Part shown: positions 40,701 to 42,476 of the stretch, in pieces
Layout of the letters: every line of letters starts with the position of its first letter
How positions within the stretch are numbered: position 1 is the first letter of the stretch
Assembly (NCBI GenBank): GCA_964549495.1
Contig: CAZJWJ010000040.1
Location: forward strand, 1 to 42,476
Reading direction: 5' to 3'
Source of the DNA: JACKBJ01 sp964549495
GTDB taxonomy: Bacteria > Chloroflexota > Anaerolineae > Epilineales > Epilineaceae
Length of the DNA stretch: 42,476 nucleotides
Position numbers and translations under genes: made by a program
The notes under the pieces: generated by a model
What the model saw: only the letters and a program-made list of their open reading frames with translations
The model's database searches: none
Told to the model about the DNA's origin: nothing

Positions 40701-42476
40701 CCTTCCTGACCGACAACTTCGCCGATACCGACACGCTGGTCAACGCGGTCGCCGATGTCTACATCCAGAAGGTCGACGTCCCGGCCTCCGAGACCCTAGA
40801 TCAGGAGCACGAGCCGGACCATGCCATCGCCGGAGACGAGCACCGCTACCTGATCACCTTCGGCAACCACGGCTGGTCGGTCGCCCGCGACATCGCCATC
40901 CAGGACTTCCTGGACTTCAAGCAATTCGGCATCCTGGGCGAGAACTTCCTGCGCTGCGAGCCCTTCGACATCGACGACTTCGTCAGCTGCAGCGAGGCGG
41001 GCGGAGTCGTCGACGTCGACCTCCTGCTCAGCCAGAACGAGCAGATCGTCCCCGGCGACCTGAATCCCGGCGACGAGTACAAGTTCTACCTCATCACCGA
41101 GGTCGACCCGGGCTACGTGCTGGACGCCGACGACTTCATCGCCACCAACGACAGCCGCATCACGACCACCACCACCGACTTCCACACCGCCAATAACGTC
41201 GACGCCCACGACACGCTCATCATCGCCGAGGCGGACCTGCGCCTCGAGAAAACCGACATCTTCGGCAACCCGCTGGCCGACCCCGACAACTACTTCCTCA
41301 TGTGCGACCCGGTCCAGCCGGGCGGCATGATCACCTACACGCTGACCGTCACCAACGACGGCCCCTCCGACGCCGCCGACGTCTACGTCGTCGACCAGCT
41401 GCCAGCGGGCTTCGTCGCCGTCGACCCGGCCCAGGTCGTGGTCGAGGTCTCGGCCGGCGAGGTCATCGAGGTGCGCGACGACGGCCGCATCACCGTCCGC
41501 CTCGGCAACGACCTGAACAACTCCGGCGCTCCCGAGCTGGGCCGGCTGAACGCCGGCTCCACCGAGCGCATCCGCATCCAGGTCATGGTCCGGCTGGACG
41601 CCCAGTGCGGCGGCATCGCCGAGAACCACGCCTACGTCGAGGCGCGCGAGAACGCGGTCGACTGGCCGGACGCGCCCAACCTGCTGCCGGGCATCGGCGG
41701 CGGTCCTCGGACCCCGACCCACGATCCGGACGAGACCAACAACCGGGCGGTCGAGACGACGACCATCGAATGCCCGAAGGTCTTCGTCAACAAGACCGTC
41801 AGCTTCAACGGTCAGTGCCCGGGCCGGGACATCACCCGCGTGAGCGAGACCGGCCAGCCGGTGACCTTCTGCTACGAGATCACCAACACCGGCACCACCT
41901 ACCTCGACACCATCCTGATCACGGACACGCTCGAGACCCGCACGACCATGCCGACGGTCATCTTCACCGACACCATCACCTTCGGCGAGGACCCCAAGGT
42001 CCCGGTCGCCCCGGGTGAGACGGTCCTGCGCCAGGTCACGGTCCCGCACTTCAGCAAGGAATGCGGCATCGCCACCGACACGGTGGTCGTGACCGCCATC
42101 CCGGTCAACTCCGGCCGCACCGTCCTCCCCTGCCTGGCTCCGGTCACGGCCGAGGACACCGCGGTCATCGAGATCCCCTGCGCCGGCGTCGACTGGCGAC
42201 TGGCCCTGCCCATCCTCGAGCAGAACGCAGGCGCCGAATGCGAGGCCTGGGTCCAGATCCAGAACGTCGGCAGCGTCGACACCAAGGGCCTGGTCGTGGT
42301 CTGGGGCGATCCGGGCTTCTGCCCGCCGCAGGCCGCCGGCCCGCTCAAGGTCGAGTGCACCGGCCTCCTGCGCCCCGGCTCGGCCTGGACCCTCCTGGCC
42401 GGCCAGGTGCCCAACGGCGCGCGCAGCGCCATCGTCTACTCGCTCTCGACCGAGCGGGTCGAGGTCGAGCCGGGCA
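37793..42476 (+). CDS. Giant surface protein with about seven DUF11-type repeats (3' truncated by window)
   Basis: At least 1561 aa; the frame is open to the last base. The start ATG has AGGAG ten bases upstream and leads a Sec signal peptide (basic MRPTSSRRFF, hydrophobic core, cleavage near residue 33, AVAG). The first 260 residues read as a beta-propeller-like segment (VLLYGVTGDG, GRFIWAQNHYDP, ETVLYGIQQND, NGLATHPVTGELYALV). A Gly-rich linker with two (Gly)7-Glu runs follows, then seven DUF11-type repeats. Each opens ADL.I.K or similar, followed by AG..YTL.V.N.GPS.A.NV...D.LP (examples: ISYTLEVTNFGPSTAENVVLTD, ITYTLTVTNDGPSDAADVYVVD). The last visible part changes to WRLALPILEQNAGAECEAWVQIQNVG, a module seen in many Chloroflexi-like surface proteins in my recollection. 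Such proteins are usually long stalks or adhesins. The anchor, if any, lies beyond the window. Confidence 0.88.
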   Translation, partial: MRPTSSRRFFALALALGLMAAMALWLPVRLAVAGAPAAPAAPSAPAALDQNGQVLLYGVTGDGAEIPESLFTLSLVDATPSFVMELGNGDDGEAIAYNPDDGLLYHASGHAEACDEEDFEDEFPDCNIFESIDLDTQQISNIDISDNELSDEEALALVYQPSQGRFIWAQNHYDPQNFFGVTPSGAPSFIGETDDDIYYKGLAFSLGETVLYGIQQNDPFLHVVDPTSGLSLSSVEINLPGFDITGGNGLATHPVTGELYALVRGGGGGGGEGGGGGGGEGLDGTSEGVDGVDQNGQGRALIIIDPATGDAELVGFTGDNFANLAFVGQDTADLSIDIMPLKGGEFQRPAIDVLDGTDQNDPPPNTVWAGNEVVYRVSVFNGGPGTAVNTTATITLPVGVEYLADTDSCTPTGGGNAPTILTCDLGDLEQFDFVEFLIKTRVDPGLVRDEPTGTTVITAEASVTSDTPDPNLENNFDEDSCFVQDLADLKITKIVEPHTGVQAGEQFTYTLLVDNFGPSAARNVVITDTLVTSGFVRANGCSIAVRTDGGAIDEFNCNFALSTGVFDLGTFGSNWLMPRSPSDMGRIIITINLTADEGLDLTNVATVTADTPDPDMSNNMAMVPLSVFDTVDLGVTKTAVGEIQVVGQPGLVFDMGNPGAFPAAPNYTTSPTHVTAGRRISYTLEVTNFGPSTAENVVLTDRLPAGVTIVPGSLTISQGSCETGTPGDPLDRMVCGLGTIASGASVNLTFHVQVDPSLDPATVLENDVNVYSEQFDPTNANNHAFAQTIVNTWADMEITKLSVGQNKVGYDAELRRKTLEDLPGEVTAGHELRYEITVQNTGPSDARNVQVLDLLPGQTDTGLTHDPVTFHRAVGADCRPLDEQQEIGIFGPGGGKFGQVLWCDLGTIPTGARHTFDIYVTVDPAVPDGFTLTNGAFAWWGASSPPAQPGAFLPFPFPQIPPTLPTTDDPFLTDNFADTDTLVNAVADVYIQKVDVPASETLDQEHEPDHAIAGDEHRYLITFGNHGWSVARDIAIQDFLDFKQFGILGENFLRCEPFDIDDFVSCSEAGGVVDVDLLLSQNEQIVPGDLNPGDEYKFYLITEVDPGYVLDADDFIATNDSRITTTTTDFHTANNVDAHDTLIIAEADLRLEKTDIFGNPLADPDNYFLMCDPVQPGGMITYTLTVTNDGPSDAADVYVVDQLPAGFVAVDPAQVVVEVSAGEVIEVRDDGRITVRLGNDLNNSGAPELGRLNAGSTERIRIQVMVRLDAQCGGIAENHAYVEARENAVDWPDAPNLLPGIGGGPRTPTHDPDETNNRAVETTTIECPKVFVNKTVSFNGQCPGRDITRVSETGQPVTFCYEITNTGTTYLDTILITDTLETRTTMPTVIFTDTITFGEDPKVPVAPGETVLRQVTVPHFSKECGIATDTVVVTAIPVNSGRTVLPCLAPVTAEDTAVIEIPCAGVDWRLALPILEQNAGAECEAWVQIQNVGSVDTKGLVVVWGDPGFCPPQAAGPLKVECTGLLRPGSAWTLLAGQVPNGARSAIVYSLSTERVEVEPG
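38585..38640 (+). repeat. Gly-rich GGT/GGC simple repeat in the surface-protein gene
   Basis: Alternating GGC/GGT codons encode two (Gly)7-Glu blocks. The DNA is a near-repeat of GGTGGC hexamers, which can slip during replication. In-frame changes would only alter linker length between the N-terminal domain and the DUF11 repeats. Confidence 0.75.

Overview
The window is a GC-rich bacterial chromosome segment with about 32 protein genes, two of them cut by the window ends. I see no rRNA, tRNA, CRISPR array, insertion sequence or phage gene. Several features point to a Gram-positive-like, non-proteobacterial lineage, and my best guess is Chloroflexota (Anaerolineae/Ardenticatenia-like). They are a sufB-C-D-U-S operon with a SufR-like regulator, a LexA box of the CGAAC-N4-GTTCG type, an RqcH (bacterial Rqc2) gene, many secreted lipoproteins, large DUF11-repeat surface proteins, and no outer-membrane biogenesis genes. 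The phylum assignment is inference.

Layout. 1-1233 (+) is the C-terminal end of a surface protein with a proprotein-convertase P-like domain, closed by a perfect 15-bp hairpin. 1422-10819 (-) reads as one operon: fumC, a zinc-ribbon/CBM9-like membrane protein, then four exported lipoproteins in mirror order (FG-GAP/ASPIC, TPR, TPR, FG-GAP/ASPIC). 10993-12897 (-) is an orphan peptide-type ABC substrate-binding lipoprotein. 13055-19073 (-) is an Rrf2 regulator followed by sufB, sufC, sufD, sufU and sufS. Upstream lie an ErpA-type Fe-S carrier (-) and, divergent from it, a SufR-like regulator (+), so two kinds of Fe-S-sensing regulator flank one Suf system.

20082-22627 (+) holds sufR-like, a small membrane protein and folK, joined by two TTGA stop/start overlaps, then lexA with two LexA boxes in its promoter. 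22648-25679 (-) is an operon of an unknown 61-aa protein, rqcH and holA behind a TATAAT promoter. 25938-28504 (+) is a HEAT-repeat protein coupled to dtd. 28572-31307 (-) is a 911-aa exported, probably multi-domain beta-sandwich protein. 31488-31796 (+) encodes an unknown 102-aa protein. 31831-34973 (-) is a glycan operon: a GT4 glycosyltransferase, a polyprenyl-phosphate sugar-phosphate transferase and an FmdB-type zinc ribbon, with a promoter that implies an almost leaderless first gene. 35202-35546 (+) is an unknown 114-aa protein whose 3' end overlaps an acetyl-CoA-synthetase-like gene (35524-37500, -). From 37793 to the window end runs a surface protein of at least 1561 aa with about seven DUF11-type repeats.

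The genes cover Fe-S assembly and its control, DNA damage control and replication, translation quality control (RqcH, Dtd), central carbon metabolism (FumC, acyl-CoA synthetase) and an extensive cell-surface programme. Most promoters listed fit a sigma-70-type -35/-10 pattern with 17-bp spacing (one lexA spacer is 18 bp). Where a start codon was ambiguous, I chose it from the Shine-Dalgarno match, lipobox position or overlap with the upstream gene.
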